A stretch of DNA of 64,000 nucleotides from Hoplostethus atlanticus. Lineage: Eukaryota > Chordata > Actinopteri > Trachichthyiformes > Trachichthyidae. Shown piece after piece: positions 1 through 13,857 of the stretch. Position 1 is the first letter of the stretch. Every line of letters begins with the position of its first letter. Under the pieces are notes generated by a model that saw only the letters and a program-made list of their open reading frames with translations, had not been told where the DNA came from and did no database searches. A program made the position numbers and the translations under genes. The stretch is taken from positions 62,001 to 126,000 of the forward strand of contig JAXDDX010000073.1 in NCBI GenBank assembly GCA_034670405.1. The letters run 5' to 3'.

Positions 1-36
1 TTTTATTGGTAATAAACCTTTTGATGTGTTGTCCAG

Positions 37-108
37 GCACAGGGCATCCTCCAGGAGTACCTACTGGCAATGACCACTGACGAGCAGCTCCTCAACCACA
101 CTGCACTG
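37..108 (+). CDS. Penultimate coding exon of an upstream gene (probably zzef1, from synteny)
   Basis: The exon is 72 bp, phase 0 at both ends, with a cag acceptor ending at 36 and a gtaaga donor at 109. It encodes 24 residues starting AQGILQEYLL and ending NHTAL, and joins in frame to the exon at 1881. A second AG 12 nt downstream (ending at 48) could act as an alternative acceptor and would drop four residues. I do not recognise the sequence as a named family. In human the gene directly upstream of ATP2A3 in the same orientation is ZZEF1, a very large protein with ZZ zinc fingers and an EF hand, so its C-terminus is the leading candidate. That is inference from gene order, not from a motif. 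Confidence 0.75.
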
Positions 109-1880
109 GTAAGACCTAACACTACTTCTTTGTTTTTGCACAACGTGTTGTTATATTGCTCAGATGACTTCTTTCTTTCTGACTCCAATTTGAGCTGTTC
201 AGCCATTCTTTCTCAGATTTTCTCAAAAATATTTGAATCTGCAGTTGATGTAGTCAACTCTGCGTTGCTGTCTGACGTGGACGATAATAGCCGGTATAGG
301 CTCAGATAAGGGGTCCTTGAGCAGCCTGAAGTGTTGTGATATTATGCAACGCTGTCACCACACAGTCCCGTTGATTGGTCTTCAGTTGCTGTGAGTCAGC
401 TGGCGGCCTGAGCCTCTTTTACTGGTGAATCACCGAGCTGCTGACACCCAGCAGATCCCTCTCCCCTTGTTTTGAACGTGTGTGGGCTGCATCCAGGACT
501 AATGTATTTGGTAATTACAGCACATTAGCATTGGTGGCAGAGCGAGCCACAGCATCCTCTGTACTGTGAACCAACCCTGTAGTATAGCAGAGGAGCCAGA
601 GGAGGCCAGTTAAGAGGAGGAGAGGATGGGGGGGTGTGGGGGGGGGGGCACGGAGGAAAGGCAGTGGAGCTGTGGGTGGTGCGGTTGATGGATTAATTAA
701 TACCTGTCAGGTTGAAAACAAAATCATAGGTGACTTGTCAGTCTGTAGTCATGATGATGATAATGATGATGCACAGTTCAGGAGTGAATAGGCTGAGGTT
801 CACTTTAGGGGGGCGGAGCATTTTAAAACTTCTACCACTAACTAAAAAATATATTGGACTATTTCACTTGCCAGAGACGACTTGCTTTTTTTGACATGCA
901 GTTCCCCACTTTGTCTAATGTCATTTTTTTTGATTGGTTAATTTGACCATAATTCAGGTTGCATGGCAGTCTGGGTTGTTTTTTTTTTTACTCTGCTACT
1001 CTCTTTTTTTTCTCGAGTGTCAACTCAGTCAATCCTGGAGACAGTGTAAGATCTGTGCATTGTTGATGTAATGATATTAGAGTAGAATTTGTTCATGAAA
1101 CCTTTTTTCAAACTGAGCATGCTAACAAAACCTGATCAGCAGGTGCTACGCAATGTATTGGAATATTACGCTCCAGGGCAGTTGCTCGGGCGGGAATCCT
1201 GCTGAGGACCAGGATTTCAACAATGTTCAAAGGTTATGGAGGATTGAATGGTCTCATTGTTGACGGGGCAGAAGAAGGTATAATCATTTGGTCTCACCTT
1301 CGGCAAACATTTCAGAGGGAATAACAGAAAGTAACCATTGTGACTAGGAGACAGCCCTGTGTCCCAAACGTAACCCAAAGTCTTTAAGTCTTTGTTAGAG
1401 GAAGGTTGAAGTAGGTTTGGATAGCTTATCAAACAACATCTCATGATGATTTTATCGTTTTTTCCACGAGTGTGGTTCTGTCTACGCAAGACAGACCAGC
1501 TCCATTTACTGCCATGGTAACAAACCGTCAACCAGCAAGGCAGCAGCCGTCAATCAAAAAGGTCAACCAAGAATAAAGGCTTAGACAGGCAACACAGTGC
1601 TGTAAAACAGCTCAGTTATTACATGGTAATAATAATAATATGACACACGTTATTTAGTTTATCTTAGACTGCGTACAAATCGTTGCTTCTTCAATAAAAC
1701 AGCAACTCAACATGCAGAACACGTCACAGTTGCTGCTGTGAAAAAACCGTTCGGTCGATCACCTCTGATTTTATATAACCTCACTCTCCTTGCCTTTCTC
1801 TCCCTCCCCCATTCTCCTCTTTTCTTTCTTTCACGTACTGATTCACTCACGTACCTTTTTCTTTTATTATTATTGTGCAG
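109..1880 (+). other. Last intron of the upstream gene
   Basis: GT-AG intron of 1772 bp. It contains a G-rich run near 630-650 and several poly-T runs. I see no gene or recognisable transposon in it. Confidence 0.7.
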
Positions 1881-1961
1881 GCACTGAAGAACATCGCTGC
1901 TATCAGCCTGGCTATCAATTACCCCAATAAATCTACCAAGCTGCTCAAGATGTCCCCCTGA
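1881..1961 (+). CDS. Terminal coding exon and stop of the same upstream gene (probably zzef1)
   Basis: A polypyrimidine-rich stretch (cttttattattattgtgcag) ends in the acceptor at 1880. The exon reads 26 codons, starting ALKNIAAISLAINYPNKS and ending KMSP, then TGA at 1959-1961. With the exon at 37-108 it forms a continuous 50-residue C-terminal tail that looks helical (Leu/Ala rich). Both exons are phase 0. The intron between them is 1772 bp. The exon ends ACTGCACTG and the next starts GCACTG, giving TALALK at the junction. Identity as zzef1 rests on gene order beside atp2a3. Confidence 0.75.
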   Translation, partial: ALKNIAAISLAINYPNKSTKLLKMSP

Positions 1962-4430
1962 GAGAGCCGGAGAAAGAACGAGAGCAGCCTGATGGGGACA
2001 TGTCCTGACTCAGCTGGTTCATTTTGAACAAGAGAATGAAGGGGTGAGAGAGGAAAGCCTCTCCCACCATCAACTGCTTTCCTTCTAACGGGATCCCCCT
2101 CCACACCGTTCCTCTCTCCACTTCTCTGGACATCTGCTGAGGGAGGGGGCCACAAAGAACACTTTTCCACACGTATTCACAATCCTCTTTGCCTTAGGTG
2201 AATCCAATATATCAGCATGTGCATTCACTGGAACAGGGACAATTGACGAGTGTCTTTTTTTTTCCTCTTGGTTTTTTGAAGATAAGTTTTTACTTGAAGA
2301 TTAAGTGTGCCAAACTTGCCACTTTCAAGGGGAAGTATGTGTTTTTTTTGTGTTCCCTCTTCTTCTTTTTTTTCCCCTTCTAAACAAAAGCCACACTAGC
2401 TTACACAATTGATCATGGGGAAAGCAGGTCACCTTGCAGACTTGCCTGTCTCAGTAGACATGTAGAGCAGCCTAAAAATACAGTCCAGGACAGTGGAGTC
2501 TCATTAGTCACCATGGGGAGAGAGTACTGACCTACTAGCTCACTCAACAACTCCTCTCCTTCCTTCCTGTGGAGAACAAAAGTAGACGGTGGTGCTTTTT
2601 AGGACCTTCGTTGAAGGGTGTCAAGGGCTTGCTTCAGAAATGACCAGTATGTGACTATAAAATCCCAGTTATGAAACACATGTATCATCATACATATCAC
2701 ATATATCAAACGGTTATCTGTAACTTTTGTTTTATTATGAACAACGAGTCTAATGCAGGTCACACCCAACTTCAGAATTGGTGGTAGTCTGTTTGAGCTG
2801 AAGGGGTTAAAGGGTTAACATTACAGCTGCAGGGGGGGAAATGGTTAATACGATCCTCCACGACATTTTATTGACATGTTGATGGAACATTTTTACTCCA
2901 TTACAAGAGAATGAACGAAAGACCATAATGATGTCCAATCAAATGACAGTCATGTACATGAATGTCGTTGAAACACTGTCTTAAACTCTCAAAGGCCTTC
3001 AGTTTTATCAGTGATGTATTTTTTTGTAGCCATAGGAGTTTGACTTTTTTTTTTTTTACCCTAAGGGTTATAATTTCAACTGAAAAACAGAAGAGCAAAT
3101 GCCACAGTATCACCACATCACAGTATCACAACATCACCGTACCTTGTGCTATTGCAACAAAAAGTGAGATCTATTGTGTCGTGGCCCAAGCATCCAGATG
3201 TCACATAGGAAACAGTGCTGATTCCCACCAAGGTCTTCTCCTCAACATCGGTTCTAAAAGCCATTTGACCGCTTCATTGTTGAGAGTCGAAGTTGATACA
3301 CTCAAGCAAAGGTGATTGTACCACACACACATAATCACACTCGTTCACTCACTCACTAGTAACGCACCTGTTGTGTGGCGAGTTGGTAGAGTCGAACACC
3401 TTAGGACTGAACAGTCGGCATTACCTCAACTTTTATAAAAAACAGATATTTGATGTTCTTTGACTGAGCTGGCGACTAAGTGAGGCGCCATTCTGTGTGA
3501 TTGGTAGAGTCTTCCTTAAATGTTCATTTGATGTTATTTTATGGTCAAGTCGCACTAATCCGCTCACGTTTTGACCCTGTGTATCCCCATCCAGATAGAT
3601 CAATCCACATGTGCTGTCATGCTAAAGAATGTATAGCAAGAACATCAGAAAACCTTGCTTCCACAGCGACACAACCCTTGAACACCTCTCTCTCTGAGGG
3701 AATTGGACTTGATTTTTAGTTAGTTAGATTTTTAATTTAGTGGTTTAATTTGGTTTTTATATTCGTCATCCAATAACCTGTCAAGTAGACAAACCCCCCC
3801 CAAAAAGAGTCTTTATTATAAAGCAGTGTCCAAGAGATTATTGGGAGGGTGGGTGCTTTTAAATGACCAATGCGTTTAGATGGCAAATTCTATTTTTGCT
3901 CTAGTAAAACATGGTGGTGTATGCCAAAGAAACCCGTTATTATGAGCCATGAAATGTCTCTCTTTAAGAGCTCCTGGTGGCGCTTCCTTCTCTCTTGTTA
4001 CCCTGTGAGAAGGGTAAGGGGGGAGGAAATCTTTGGAGATCGTTTCTTTTTTTCTTCTTTTTTTTTTAATTTTTGGAAGTGGTCCTATAACGACAGTGGG
4101 ATCGTTTGGTGTTTCTGTTTACACGAGCATCAGCTGCAATGGTGAGAGATCCACGGTCTCCGCGTGGCTTTTGTCTCAGACAATTTAGTTCTACAACGCC
4201 TCACCTATCTACCACGTGCCTACGGTTAAAAATGAAGCAATCATAATTTAACTCATGTTATTGGAGAAGTCTTTAATTCTATTTTAAGAGAAATATATTG
4301 TTTCATTTGAGCTTTTTCTATCTTTTTACTTTTAATGTGTTTGTTTCTTTTTTGTGAGGATGCTTGATATTTGAGGCTGACTGATTTGAATGTACATATA
4401 CGTATGTGAATATTGTTAATTGCACATATT

Positions 4431-4436
4431 AATAAA
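4431..4436 (+). terminator. Candidate poly(A) signal AATAAA (proximal)
   Basis: AATAAA sits about 2.47 kb after the stop codon in an AU-rich context with nearby TGTA motifs, followed by a T/G-rich stretch (about 4484-4545). This is the better of the two candidates for the end of the upstream gene. Confidence 0.45.
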
Positions 4437-4608
4437 ACAGGAGAAAAAAAAGAAGACTTTGATATCAACCCCTTACAAATGTGGACTTTAATATATTGGT
4501 CACTAAAGGATAGACACGTTGATTCAGTTTGATTTTGTATGCATGGCACATTGGAAAAAAAGGTAAAAAAAAAAAAGTACTGCTTGGGTTGAAATGTGAT
4601 CCATTTCT

Positions 4609-4614
4609 AATAAA
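4609..4614 (+). terminator. Candidate poly(A) signal AATAAA (distal)
   Basis: A second AATAAA lies 178 nt downstream of the first, after an A-run. It is followed by TATGTCTTTCTCATCTTTTT, which could be a U-rich downstream element. It may be an alternative polyadenylation site. Confidence 0.35.
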
Positions 4615-7600
4615 AAGAAAAAAGATGTATGTCTTTCTCATCTTTTTTTAATCGTTCAGTCAGCATTGATTAGACCCTACACACTCTCCCAACCGGTGCT
4701 GTGCTTTTTAAAGCAGCTTTTCTTCACATTGTATTGAGTTTGGATCTGTGGATGCAAACAACACAAGACAGCGTGTACCAGCTGGCCTGATGCTCCAACA
4801 TCATCAATAGCTTCCTTTCATGCTCCTGCTAGCAATTCTTCCTCTAAGAATACAAGCCCATTGCGTTTTATTACAGCCATCCCTCCTCATCTATTCAGGT
4901 AGTAGCCCCATTCTTCTCACTTTAATTTTGTTTTTTTTGTCCTAGCTGGACATTAGCCTGCCCTCTGTTCATTCAGTCTCCCTTTTTTTTTTTCCTCTCT
5001 TTTGAAAGCGTGTACCGGGTTATACTTTCTCCACTCCCTGTCTGCCTCCTCTCTCTGCCCCTATTAGTCTGAGTCTGAGACAGCAGTGATGATGGGAAGG
5101 ATGATCGCAGGGCGATAATGACATCAAATGGAGGAAATATTCAATAAGGTTCCAGATGATTCAGTGCCCCTCTGCGCCACCAAGCCCCCACATTGGAGTG
5201 AGTCAGCCAGCTCTCCTTCCTTCCCTCCCTCCCTGCCTCTTCCACCTCCTCCCTCTCCCTCCTTCTGATTGCTCACCCGGGTTCCCTTGTGCTCTCACTT
5301 ACCCAAGGTGAAAAGAAGCTGCCCCCAGATGTGTGGCAAGAGGGGGGAAGGAAGCGAATGAAAAGTAATGTCATCGTAATATAGTCACGCCGGGTGTTAT
5401 TAGAGTATAAATAACCTCTGACACCCCTGACCGCGTGACGCCCACTCCTACAGGGCTCCGCTGTTGAGAGCAGCATTGTAAAATGGTGCATAAATGTGGT
5501 GAAGAAGAATAAAAGCATGATAAGAAAAAAGAAAAGGTAAGTTTTGGCTGGCTGGCTAACACTGACTCTGCAGTGTTGACATACCCTCCATGACTGATCT
5601 GCAATAAAAAAAGATGAAATTCACGAAGGGTATTTCAAGAACCCATATGCTCTGGGCTTGTTATATATCATAGATCTCATTCCTAAGCTTTTCAACATCC
5701 TGTTCAGCTGTATACACAATATGTATCACAAACTGGGATCATATTATCCATAGAGACGATTGTTAATGTTTTCCAAAATGTCCCTGGCAGTAACATCACC
5801 CTCCTACCCACATACCTAAATGAACATGCTGCCCCCCCCTCCCTTTGTCTCATACCATGTTCCTGTTGTGTGATTCAGATAAATTAGGTAACTGTGACTC
5901 AATTTGTTAAGGTCAGCTGTGGGACAAGCTGCCCGTTTGAATCATCTGCCTCCCTTTTCTCCCTAGCGCTCGAACCCCCCCCCCCCCCCCCCCGTGCGGA
6001 GGAGAGAGATTTGCTGCCGCCAGACGTATGCTAAGTGTGTTCTCTCTTGCATCATCTCGTGTGCGGTCACTTGTTTTGAGTGTGAAGAGTGTCGGCGGTG
6101 ATTCACCTCGTCCTCAAAACTGATTTGATCTGATTGGCAGCCGTCCTCCGCTCTCTCGGATCTCCGTGTGTCACTCTCTATAGAGCCAAGTGTGCTGGGG
6201 TGTGGGATGATGGCTAACATATCTCTCTCGCTCTCTCTCTCTCGCATATGCTGTCACGTCTCCATCTCTTGCCGTTGAGTCCTCGTGGACCTTTGACCCC
6301 CGGGTCCAAGTCCGCGACCCCCTGCTGATGAAACCGCAGCCCGTTTGCAGCAGATGGCCGGGCTGGTGTGAAGTCTCCTCCACCTTGTCTCTCGTCATAA
6401 TGAGACCTACTTCCTTTTTCCGCCCACTTGGGACAGGAAGGCCAGTGTGGGTCACCTCCCGCGAGGCTCGGGAATAATTGGGTAGTTTAAATAACCCAGC
6501 AAGAATAAGACGCACTCGATCCCTTCGCCCCATATTTAGCAACTCCACACGTGCTATTGTCTGATTGCACTGGGAGAGAGAAACTTGCTGTTTTTGATCT
6601 CATTTCTCGTCCGCTATCTGGGTTAGCGGCAGGCTGTTATTGGAACGACCACCTGCTGCACCAGGAGAAGGTGGATTGCAAAATGGATAGCCGGTCCTTT
6701 TGAAATAGAAGATGTTTATACCTGACCGGGTACAAGCAAAGGGGATCCTGGTCAGTGACAAGCAAAGTGGCCGTGATGACTTGAGATAGCAGACTGACTG
6801 ACTGACACGGAGTCTGTGCCAAGCCGTTTTCCTACACAAGCCAGAATGACTGAGTGATAGAGAGCAGACAGCTGAGCCGTTGGGTGGGTAGATGTTGCCA
6901 AAGCCTATTTGATGAATCTCCCTATTATGTTGTAAATAACAGTTTTGTCCGGGGCTCTCTCTACCTATTCATTCTCGTGACCCAGCTAAAAAGCTCTGGC
7001 TGCACTACTGCACACAGAATAAAACCTTAGGAAAGTGTGTGTGTAGACCGGCAGTCTGATTGCTTCTGCATAACAGTTAATTAGAGATCAGATTTAAGAT
7101 CGGGAGGACTGGAAGCGCTTCGTAAATAGCTTTGACTTGACACTAATTGGTAGCGGTTGTCGTAATTGGCCAGCTTGTGAGTGATTGAGATCTGTGTTCA
7201 TCCCTGTATTTAGTGCTTTTTTTTTTTTTTTTCTTCATGTCTTTGTCTGTCTACAGCAGGGCAGTGGAGTTTCACTGATAAATGCTTTAAGCCAAAGTTC
7301 AAGGTCAAAGAGTCGAGGCTGTACGGCCCTGCTCCTGGAAACGGGTACCATAGAGTAGTGAGAGTGATGTCAGGTTAGGATTGTACCTGGTCATTTTCTA
7401 ACCTTTTACCGTTTGAGAGGTGAAAAGTTGTTCATGTCTTCACCAGGAATGCATGCGAGGGTAGCCCAATTGCGTGTTTGCATTGTAGCGAGAGCCAAAC
7501 CAAATGTTAGTTACCCGGTTTCAAAAAAAAATCTACAGTGTGTTGATTCCTTCTCTTCCAGCTGCAGTGTAAACATGGCTCTAAAAGAAAGTGGGGGGAC

Positions 7601-9632
7601 TCTAAAACCTCAAGTGGGTCGTCGTTTGGCTCCCTCCATTGTTTTTAAAACAAACGTCAAACAAAGTTGAGTTTGTGTATTGTGCCTCCACTGGTGGAAA
7701 ACATCTCTAGGCATGTAGCTCACGCAGCAGAGATCAAGACGGAAAAAACATCCTCAGGTCTCTCTCTCTAGCTCTCTCTCTAGCTCTCTCTCTCTCTCTC
7801 TAGCTCTAGCTCGTCTTCCTGCATCGCTGTGATGCTATTTCTTGTAGGGAGGCTGAGAGACGGGTTAACGCCGGGAGAGGAACCATGAAACCTCCATTAG
7901 TCCCTGCTTTGTCTCCGCGGCTACAGAGCCGGGCTGCCCGCGCCAGGTGAACCTCCCGACCTGCATGCCTGGAGGACAGGGACATCTCCCCCCTCCTCTC
8001 CTCGCTCTCTGTTTTCATTTTGTCTGTCTTCCTGACCTCTCTCTCTCTCTTTTCTCTGTCTCCGTTGTCTCCTTCTCTTCTTTCATCCTTTCTCTGTATT
8101 CTGACGTTCTCCGCCGCTCTCCTGCAACACGGAGAACAAAACCAACCAAAAAAAACAACAAAACAGCACACATGATGGTTATATAAGTCAAAGCATTTCA
8201 CTAATTGGTCCGATCCTGTAGCTTTGCTGCCTCATAAGTGCTGCTCGTCACTTCTCGGGGTCCTATTACTACATTAGGCCTCCACATGCGTCTCAAGTCA
8301 TTTCCAGACTTAGCATGAGTAGTAGCTAACTGGTAAACAAGATCTGGGGAATGACGGCCTCCATGGCACGCATTATACATTATACATATACACAGTGTAC
8401 TTTGGGCAGTGCAAAAGTTGCATCCATACGCACTTTGTGTGCTGCTTTCATGCATCCGTAACAGATGCTTTTTGGGGGGGGGAGATGTCTGGAGTATTTT
8501 CTAGGTGATCTGCCTCCTGCAGGGATGAAGCTTGTTCATCTGAGCCCTAGGGGGACTGGCAGGATACCCACCATGCATCCCCACACAGACACCGGGAGGA
8601 ATAGATGAGGAGAGAGAGAGAGGGAGGGAGGGAGGGTGGATAATAAGGAACGGAGGAGTGCAGGTAGACAATTTATTTTATGCAGCATCGCATCCTAGCC
8701 TCCCTTCTGCAAGGTCACTGCTGCTAGGAGAAGAGAGAGAGCGAGAGAGCGAGCTGCAGAAGCGTTGCAGTCAGGTTTCCCCGGGGCCTAACATCTGGGA
8801 CACACACACACACACACACCTCAGACATTTAATTTGTTTGCTGTAGGAGAGGGACACATTGACAGAGGCGTGGCGGAGGGAGAGGTAGAAGCCCGACGGA
8901 TGGACAGAGGCAAGTTGGAGGACCTTTGTTGTATGATGGTGAGCTTGTACAGTGCAGGACCTTGACTGACCTTGACTGAGTATCTGAACTCTTGTGTAGT
9001 TCTTGCTGTAACACAACTACACTCGCGATACAGTCGGCTAAATCACCAAAATGAGAAGCATCTCTCTCGCTGCCGGCGTGGGCTGATTTTAGCTCAGATG
9101 TTCACGGTTTCAATGGAAAAATCAGACACACACACGCAAACAAATTCATGAATAAATATCCAATTTCTGTAGTTTAGTCTACATCTGCTGTTTCCACTCG
9201 ATGTGGACTTTCATCCCCGTGAAAGCGAACAAAATGTAACCGTCTGCTGCAACCCGTGCTTCACTTGTTCCACATCCACTCGCCTGGATTCAGGTCACAC
9301 TTTGATGCACAGCAATGTGCTGCAGTGGTCTAGTTGTAACTCTATCGCTAACTTGTGGCCCCGCCGTACAGCGTAATGTTCTGATGTGTTCACTGTACTA
9401 GAACCCGGTCCGGTGGCTGTAGATGGTCCAGTGGAGTCACGGCTATGAAAGATGATACTTTTAATTTCTTTCTTTTTTTTTTTTTTTTAGAGAGCCCTCG
9501 GGGGCTTTGTATCCTATTTCGCCAATGACCTTGACAGACAAAGCTGCTGCAGCACAGATGAACAGGAGCTGGTTAATAGTTAATGGCCATGTCTATTATT
9601 ACGGTGTTAACTTGGAGCATTGGAGCCTGTAC

Positions 9633-9753
<121 letters not shown>

Positions 9754-10120
9754 TCCAACCCCATGATTTGGGGTTTTTTTTGCTAGGAGGGAAACCTTTT
9801 TGTTCACATTTCACTGAAGGAAATTGTTATTAAGGTAATGGTTGAAAAGGATAGCGCTCTCAAAAGTCACCAGAGATGACTCTTTAAAATGAAAAAGAGA
9901 GATTAAAAAAACAATCTATTTGTAGGGGAGCGTATCCCTGGACTCCCGGGATTACCCAGACCTGCACCTTTACCACCGAGAGTCTGTGCATGAGAGAGAA
10001 AAAGAGGGAGGGTGAAGGGTGAATGCACTCATCATAAGCAGCTTTCTGGCTATCTGTCACAGGCAGCTGGTTTGTCACTGCATTCAAGAGTCTGCTGTCT
10101 TAGCCACCTGTGTGAGTGCG

Positions 10121-10146
10121 CACACACACACACACACACACACACA
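10121..10146. repeat. (CA)13 microsatellite
   Basis: Perfect CA dinucleotide run. Confidence 0.95.
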
Positions 10147-11039
10147 AACCTCACAATTTTCCATTAAACACACCGTAATGGAGTCCAGAAATAGCTGGCG
10201 CGCACAGGGAACTTCCCTTCAACGCATCTTTATACTCAACTTCCTTTCAACACATCTTTCAAATTATTTATTTCTTCTAGACAGTGCGGTATCACTATCA
10301 CATCAAATGGGCTCCGGCTTCAATGTCGGTGTTTGCCGCGTTGGGAAAAATTTCCACCTGATCGCTAGGGCGGTGCAGTGCCAAGCATGTTTCAGAAGAC
10401 TTCACATCAATAGCTATGCCTTCGTCTGAGGACTAAACACATTATCAAACCATTACACCAGATAGCCCTCCATACATCTCAGACTCTGTTGTTATCTCCT
10501 CTTCTGGAGCTGGTAGAAGATCAACAGGGAACATTTTTTAGGCTTTTATTAGTTTATTTGACAGGTCAGTACACATCGACAAACATTTTTTCACCCAGAG
10601 TCACTGGGTAGATGTAATTCTCTCCTAAACATCTCCTGATATTTGTTGCATTTTCCCTGGAATTGTTTGAGCATTTTACTTTTTTTTAGGGAAAGGTCAT
10701 AGGCTACACTAACAGTGTGTCAGACACACAGAAACCAGCCTCACTCTGTATTACCTCAACCTCTTTTGCGTGTCCATCCCCGCCGGCCATCATTTGTTAG
10801 GCAAATACATGCAGCGGGTCAACCGAGCTTCACCTTCTGTCAGGCAGACTGCCTGATCTAAGAGGTCCGGGCCTTTGGGCAGCGCAGGGACAGAGGGCCA
10901 ACACCGCTGAAAAGCTATATTGTTGTTGTTTTTTTTACCCACGCAGGTCATAAAAAAGGTTATATGGTGATTGAGGCTGCGTACGTCTGCACTGCTAAAA
11001 TGTCCATCTTGACGAGTCATGTCGTCTAGTAGGCTGAGT

Positions 11040-11206
11040 AATTTCACTTGTTTCCAGGAGTTTCACCCGGTTTGAAGAATTTTCATGAAACAAGTGACAA
11101 TATCTCAAAATAAGGTCAGGGTCAATCCATCGATGCCAAAATAATAGTCACTTGATTCAAGAAACGTCTTGATACGAGTTGATTTGCACTGGAAACAAGT
11201 GAAATT
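11040..11206. mobile_element. Small foldback (MITE-like) element
   Basis: AATTTCACTTGTTTCCAG at 11040-11057 is matched by its exact reverse complement at 11189-11206, an 18-bp perfect inverted repeat about 130 bp apart. The interior holds no coding sequence. The related phrase TCTCACTTGTTTTAATAAAA follows the right arm. This fits a non-autonomous DNA transposon remnant; the superfamily is not clear. Confidence 0.6.
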
Positions 11207-13857
11207 ATCTCACTTGTTTTAATAAAAATACCTTTTTAAGAATAAATACTAGATAAAAGACGTTTTAAAGATATGAATACACCAAATAGATGCAGTGTAG
11301 TTAGAGGCTTCGACTCCTGTTTCCTGTGTCATTATGATGCCCTCTCATAAACCCATAAATGACTGTAAAGGATGATGACCGGGATCATGATAATCTGGTT
11401 TTATGACTCTATAGCACCCTTGCTTCAGGTTGGATCTGTGTGTTGTATTGCCTGTGCTGTTCTGTTCTGTTCTCTTCTCTACTGAGCTGTACTGTGCTGA
11501 GCTGAGCCAGGCTGGCTTTGCATCTAGGCCATGCAGGCGCGCTGCCTTTCGCTGCCTGTGTCTGAACACTGTGCCGGGAAAAGAGAGTATAATCAGGGCA
11601 GAGTTTTATTTAAAGACTGTAACGTGGGCAGCAGCAGTCCTCTGGGGCTTCAACGCTTCACAGCACAGCTCTTATAGAGGTGATCAGACCTCCTACTAAC
11701 TTTTACCACCTCAGCCCTTTTTCTCCCACCGACTTAGAATCTGGTGCAGTCCGGAGCCGGACAGTGGCTTCCTTCAGGGCCTATGGTTTCTTTAAGTGTT
11801 GTGAGTGATGGAAAGACAGAGAGAGAGAGAGAGACAGAGAGAGACAGAGAGAGACAGAGAGAGAGATAGGATGGACTGAGCCTGGAAGTGTGTTGACGTG
11901 TGCAGGGTCAGCGACTTTATATGTTTCATCAATGTTGCAAGTGAACGTGTGTGGGTCTGTTTGCCGACGCCACTGTGAAAACACCGTTTGCCGTGCGTGC
12001 CCGAGTCATGTTTCCGATGACAGCCGGACCCTTCTTTGACCCAGGCAGGGCGCTAAACAAGTGACTGTATTGTTCCAGAAAGAGGGGGAGGACGACCGAC
12101 TGAAACAACACCCACAATCGCAACAACAAGGACAACAACAACAACGGCAACCATTTCAACAACAGAGCAACAGCTGTAACAGCACAAAGGACGAGGAGCC
12201 GTGGACGGCCGCCAAGCATCCCACGGAGGGAAAAGAAAGAAAGACGTGCTATAGCGCGGCCAGGGAGGGAGGAGTGTCGCTGTATTGATGCACGCAGAGG
12301 AGGAGGAATAGATGATGGAGGCTGATTGCATCTTTCGAATCTGCGTGCATGTGTGTGTGTGTGTGTGTGTCTTTGTGCATGTAATCACCTTTTATTTGCC
12401 AAGTGTATTGCAAGGACAAGGAGTTTTGACTTCTTTTCACAATACATCAGACAGACTTCACCCATTGGCCACGACCGATCACTACACAAGACGTCGTAGT
12501 TGAAATTTATGTCATGAAATGAAATAAATAGCACAAACAAAGCCCTTGCAACGCGTGCCAGGTTTTATAAAGGTGTCGGAAGCCATCGTAGAGCATCCTA
12601 GTTCACATCAGCATCACACATCCACAGAGCTGTTGGTCCCATGGGACTGGACGGGGTCCTGGGAAATATGAGAGGTCTAAGGGGTATGACGTATGAGAGG
12701 GACCGGGGCCTACAGATATAGGTGCAACTGGCTTTCTTGGATTCAGAGGATTTGAAGCAGGCAAGAATTCTGCAGAAGAAATGTTTTTTTTCCCATCAAC
12801 CAGCTACACATTTACTGCCTGGGTCCTATTGCTTGCCAGTGCCCACTGGGCTGCACCGTGTCTCATGTAGGGTGGGCTGTACCACCTGTCCTCCATGGAG
12901 GGAGGGTCTGTTATAGGACTAGAAATGCCTTCCAGGTCCTCTGGTTTCTCTGCATGCTGTATCTGTGATTTTCCCCTAATCAGACACACCGCTGCTTCCT
13001 GAGCTGCTACTCCTCTAGAGTCTAGAGGAATAAAGCCTCCTAGTCCTCCGCTTGTCAACACCGCTGTCAGTAAAGTGCTGACTTTCTACAAAACCGACCA
13101 ACCCAACTAGCTACCCGCCTCAAGAGATGATCCAACACACCTGCTCCTCTGGGTAATTAGGAGAGGATCTTGGTAGGGGAGGCCTACTTCTGTGCTTTGC
13201 AACGTTTTTCTTTGAACCAGTTTTTTAATCTGGATTTCACTTAATTCCAAAACACATTTTGACTAGAGCATCTAAAGCAGGGCTGATGTTCACCATTAAA
13301 CAAGACCAGCTGGTGCTTTTTCTATGTAATGCATTAGCCTTTAAACTTCCTAACTGAGAGGAGTACCTTGAATCTTTCCACTATATATTTTGAGTATCAT
13401 TTATTTTCATATTTTCTGTGTTGAACCTTCATATTGGTGTTGAGTCCTTTATTTTAACATGCCCTACACTTTTGACACAGCAGTGGAAACCGTTGTTAGA
13501 ACAGTGGTTTAGCTATCGTATCTTATTTGACACAGGAAAAGAGATACGTTCCATTGATACACAAATGAATGCAAAACTCCTCAACACCCTGTCATCTAAA
13601 ACTGGCAATAGTGGCTGGGCTGTGTGAGTAAATGACTGACTGACTGACCTATCACCATGTTAACAAACCCAGATCAAGACCGTTGCCTTTGATGGCTGTT
13701 AGTTGTGGCCATCCCTCTGCTCCTGAGTCTGTCCATTCAGACTGTCGGAGCTGCCTGCCTGTCTGATCTCTACATGGAGATCAAAGAAAATACAGGGCTT
13801 TGCTTTCCCTGCTGTCAGGGTGTGTGCGCATGTGTGTGTAAGTGTGTGTGTGCCAAC
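11207..13857. other. Intergenic DNA, no gene seen
   Basis: It contains GA-rich repeats (11816-11870), a CAA/CAG-rich stretch (12118-12172) and a short GT run (12353-12370). No splice-supported exon is recognisable. Confidence 0.55.

Larger units (their letters stand above)
1962..4630 (+). other. 3' UTR of the upstream gene
   Basis: No splice-competent coding sequence follows the TGA at 1959-1961. The stretch is AT-rich with many T runs and ends near two AATAAA hexamers (4431 and 4609), which fits a long 3' UTR. The exact end is not determined by sequence alone. Confidence 0.5.

Noticed and set aside
5963..8201. Arg/Glu/Ser-rich frames at 5963-6548 and 7806-8201
   Set aside because: They run through CT/GA-rich simple sequence, lack splice support and have no recognisable motif.
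12061..12288. Glutamine-rich frame QSQQQGQQQQRQ as a possible exon
   Set aside because: CAA/CAG-rich low complexity with an overlapping Leu/Val-rich frame on the other strand. No conserved flanking splice sites and no recognisable domain.
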